Shown here: positions 62,859 through 64,000 of the stretch, in pieces
How the letters are laid out: each line of letters starts with the position of its first letter
Numbering within the stretch: the first letter of the stretch is position 1
NCBI GenBank assembly: GCA_963817135.1
Contig: CAWFNG010000018.1
Span: 62,001 to 126,000 of the forward strand
Source of the DNA: VAZQ01 sp963817135
GTDB lineage: Bacteria > Pseudomonadota > Alphaproteobacteria > Rhizobiales > Xanthobacteraceae
DNA length: 64,000 bases
Direction: 5' to 3'
Translations under genes and position numbers: made by a program
Notes under the pieces: generated by a model
The model's database searches: none
Told to the model about the DNA's origin: nothing
The model's input: only the letters and a program-made list of their open reading frames with translations

Positions 62859-63779
62859 CTAGTGAGCAGAATTGAACCCAAACTCCCGCCACTTGTGGCG
62901 TTGGTCATCATGACCGTAATTAGGTGGGTCCCTCCGGTCCCAGATAGACGCGCCACGCTTTGAGTGGTCGTGTGTCAGCCAGTAGCCAGAGTACGGCCAA
63001 ACACGAGCACTTGCTAGGGACGCTCTCTCGCGTGTTGCTGTTGAATGTTGCCGCGCTGCTACTGCTCTCTTCACAGTCGGCTTCTGCGCAGACGCAGGGG
63101 TCGAAGCTATAGCGGCCGGTGGGTCTACCCTAACGTCATTGGCTGGCGCGGGCGCTTCCTGGACAGCTGCCGTGGCAACGGCTGGCGCGGGCGTCTCCTG
63201 GACAGCGGTCGTTACAGCGGCTGGCGCCGGCGTTTCCTGGACAGCTGCCGTGGCAACGGCTGGCGCGGGCGTCTCCTGGACAGCCGTCGTTACAGCGGCT
63301 GGCGCCGATCGTTTCCTGGACAGCTGCCGTCGCAGCGGCTGGCGTCGGCGTTTCCTGGACAGCCGTCGTTACAGCGGCTGGCGCGGGCGTTTCTGGACAG
63401 CTGCCGTCGCAGGGGCGGGCGCGGGCGTTTCCTGGACAGCTGCCGTCGCAGCGGCTGGCGCCGGCGTTTCCTGGACAGCGGCCGTTGCAGCGGCTGGCGG
63501 CGGCGTTTCCTGGACAGCTGTCGTCACAGCGGCTGGCGGCGGCGTTTCCTGGACAGCTGCCGTCGCAGCGGCTGGCGGCGGCGTTTCCTGGACAGCTGCC
63601 GTCGCAGCGGCTGGCGGCGGCGTTTCCTGGACAGCTGTCATCGCAGCGGCTGGCGGTGGCGTTTCCTGGACAGCTATCGGTGCAGATGTTGTCGTCTCCT
63701 TTTGCAAAACGGCTACCACCACTGTCAATACAGCCGTCGTCCCACAGGCCAATACAACACTCATAATGTATTTGAGCAT
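62859..63779 (-). CDS. Membrane-anchored proline-rich repeat protein, two indels
   Basis: Minus-strand gene of about 307 residues. Residues 1-27 (MLKYIMSVVLACGTTAVLTV) form a membrane anchor; then come fourteen 13-residue repeats, consensus VQETPPPAAATAA with T, V and A variants; a C-terminal part (QKPTVKRAVAARQHSTATRE, VWPYSGYWLTHDHSKRG) follows. A one-base loss near 63391 and a one-base gain near 63309 shift the frame within the repeats and would end the protein at 63369; the two cancel, so the far end is open. Proline-rich linkers of this type span the periplasm, as in TonB. Confidence 0.65.
63141..63687. repeat. Fourteen tandem 39-bp repeats
   Basis: Unit starts at 63141, 63180, 63219, 63258, 63297, 63337, 63376, 63414, 63453, 63492, 63531, 63570, 63609 and 63648, each opening GGCTGGCG (or a close variant) and containing TTTCCTGGACAGC. 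Unit length is 39, except 40 and 38 at the two indels. Units code 13 residues on the minus strand. Units in the left half have GCC/GCG third positions, the right half GGC, marking two subfamilies. Confidence 0.9.
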
Positions 63780-64000
63780 GAGATCACTCCGCGCGATTGA
63801 GCAAAGCCCCGGCTTCCTCAAGAATCAAAACTCTCTCTGAAGGAGGCAGGCTGGGGATTCCAAGTATTCGTCACCTGGACCGGTCAACTGGTTCAAATGC
63901 AATTCGAGTAGCCACGCTGCACCTGGGCAGTGGGAACGCTTGCTCCGGTTTGAACGTCGGCAGCACTGAAGCGGCCTCTATAAGGACCCGTATCCCAATT
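63780..64000. other. Window end, no gene seen
   Basis: It holds the leader of the repeat protein and about 160 bases of unassigned DNA that continue past the window. Confidence 0.4.

Noticed and set aside
63045..63840. Long plus-strand open frames through the 39-bp repeats (arginine and tryptophan-rich repeats such as GWRRRFLDSCRRS)
   Set aside because: They are artefacts of the repeat composition. The minus strand has a membrane anchor, a ribosome site, and a sensible proline-rich code, and continues into a C-terminal segment.

Overview
The window is high-GC DNA from an alphaproteobacterium, most likely Bradyrhizobium/Rhodopseudomonas-like (Hyphomicrobiales). The inference rests on tripartite-tricarboxylate (Bug) binding proteins, many MRRREFITLLGG-type Tat leaders, GcvA-type LysR regulators, IorAB-type molybdenum hydroxylases and dispersed palindromes of a kind common in that group. 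No rRNA, tRNA, CRISPR array, integrase or complete IS element was found.

Region 1 (1-20.2 kb) is catabolic and housekeeping: cupins, a 2,6-dihydroxypyridine-3-monooxygenase-like flavoprotein, a dihaem cytochrome c, two beta-hydroxyacid dehydrogenases, a GlcG/HbpS protein, DUF3597, GlsB/YeaQ and YidB proteins, an M24 creatinase-like enzyme, a Wza-like lipoprotein, a dienelactone hydrolase, a luciferase-like monooxygenase, a methyltransferase, a DMT exporter, a Bug binding protein, a patatin lipoprotein and a two-subunit Mo hydroxylase. It holds most copies of a family of twin-hairpin repeats.

Region 2 (20.2-45.1 kb) is a metal/oxyanion island: an orphan HigA with a decayed HigB, three GcvA-type LysR regulators, four ChrB-family proteins (two fused to rhodanese), a TauE/SafE permease, a ChrA chromate transporter, a His-rich DMT exporter, and the frameshifted remains of an FrmR/RcnR-type regulator, a CzcB adaptor, a CzcA pump and an MFS transporter. 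One compact operon (37.7-44.3 kb) links rhodanese-ChrB, ChrA, DUF1259, an ABC ATPase, an ABC permease with a GldG-like domain, a DUF1080-like protein and a second ChrB. Four similar LysR-type operator sequences precede four plus-strand genes, three of them beside a gcvA-like regulator, suggesting a small regulon.

Region 3 (45.1-64 kb) holds VOC proteins, a flavin monooxygenase, a Tat-exported alpha/beta hydrolase with a cysteine nucleophile, a TIR-TM-TPR protein, a periplasmic RidA, tandem COG2984 binding proteins, a GST, a peptide-type binding protein, a four-GAF hybrid sensor kinase and a minus-strand proline-rich protein built on fourteen 39-bp repeats.

The best candidates for something undescribed are the twin-hairpin elements, which exist in two types whose paired hairpins carry the same compensated base change, and the chromate operon with its shared operators. 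Several genes carry one-base frameshifts, so local assembly error must be excluded before calling genes dead.
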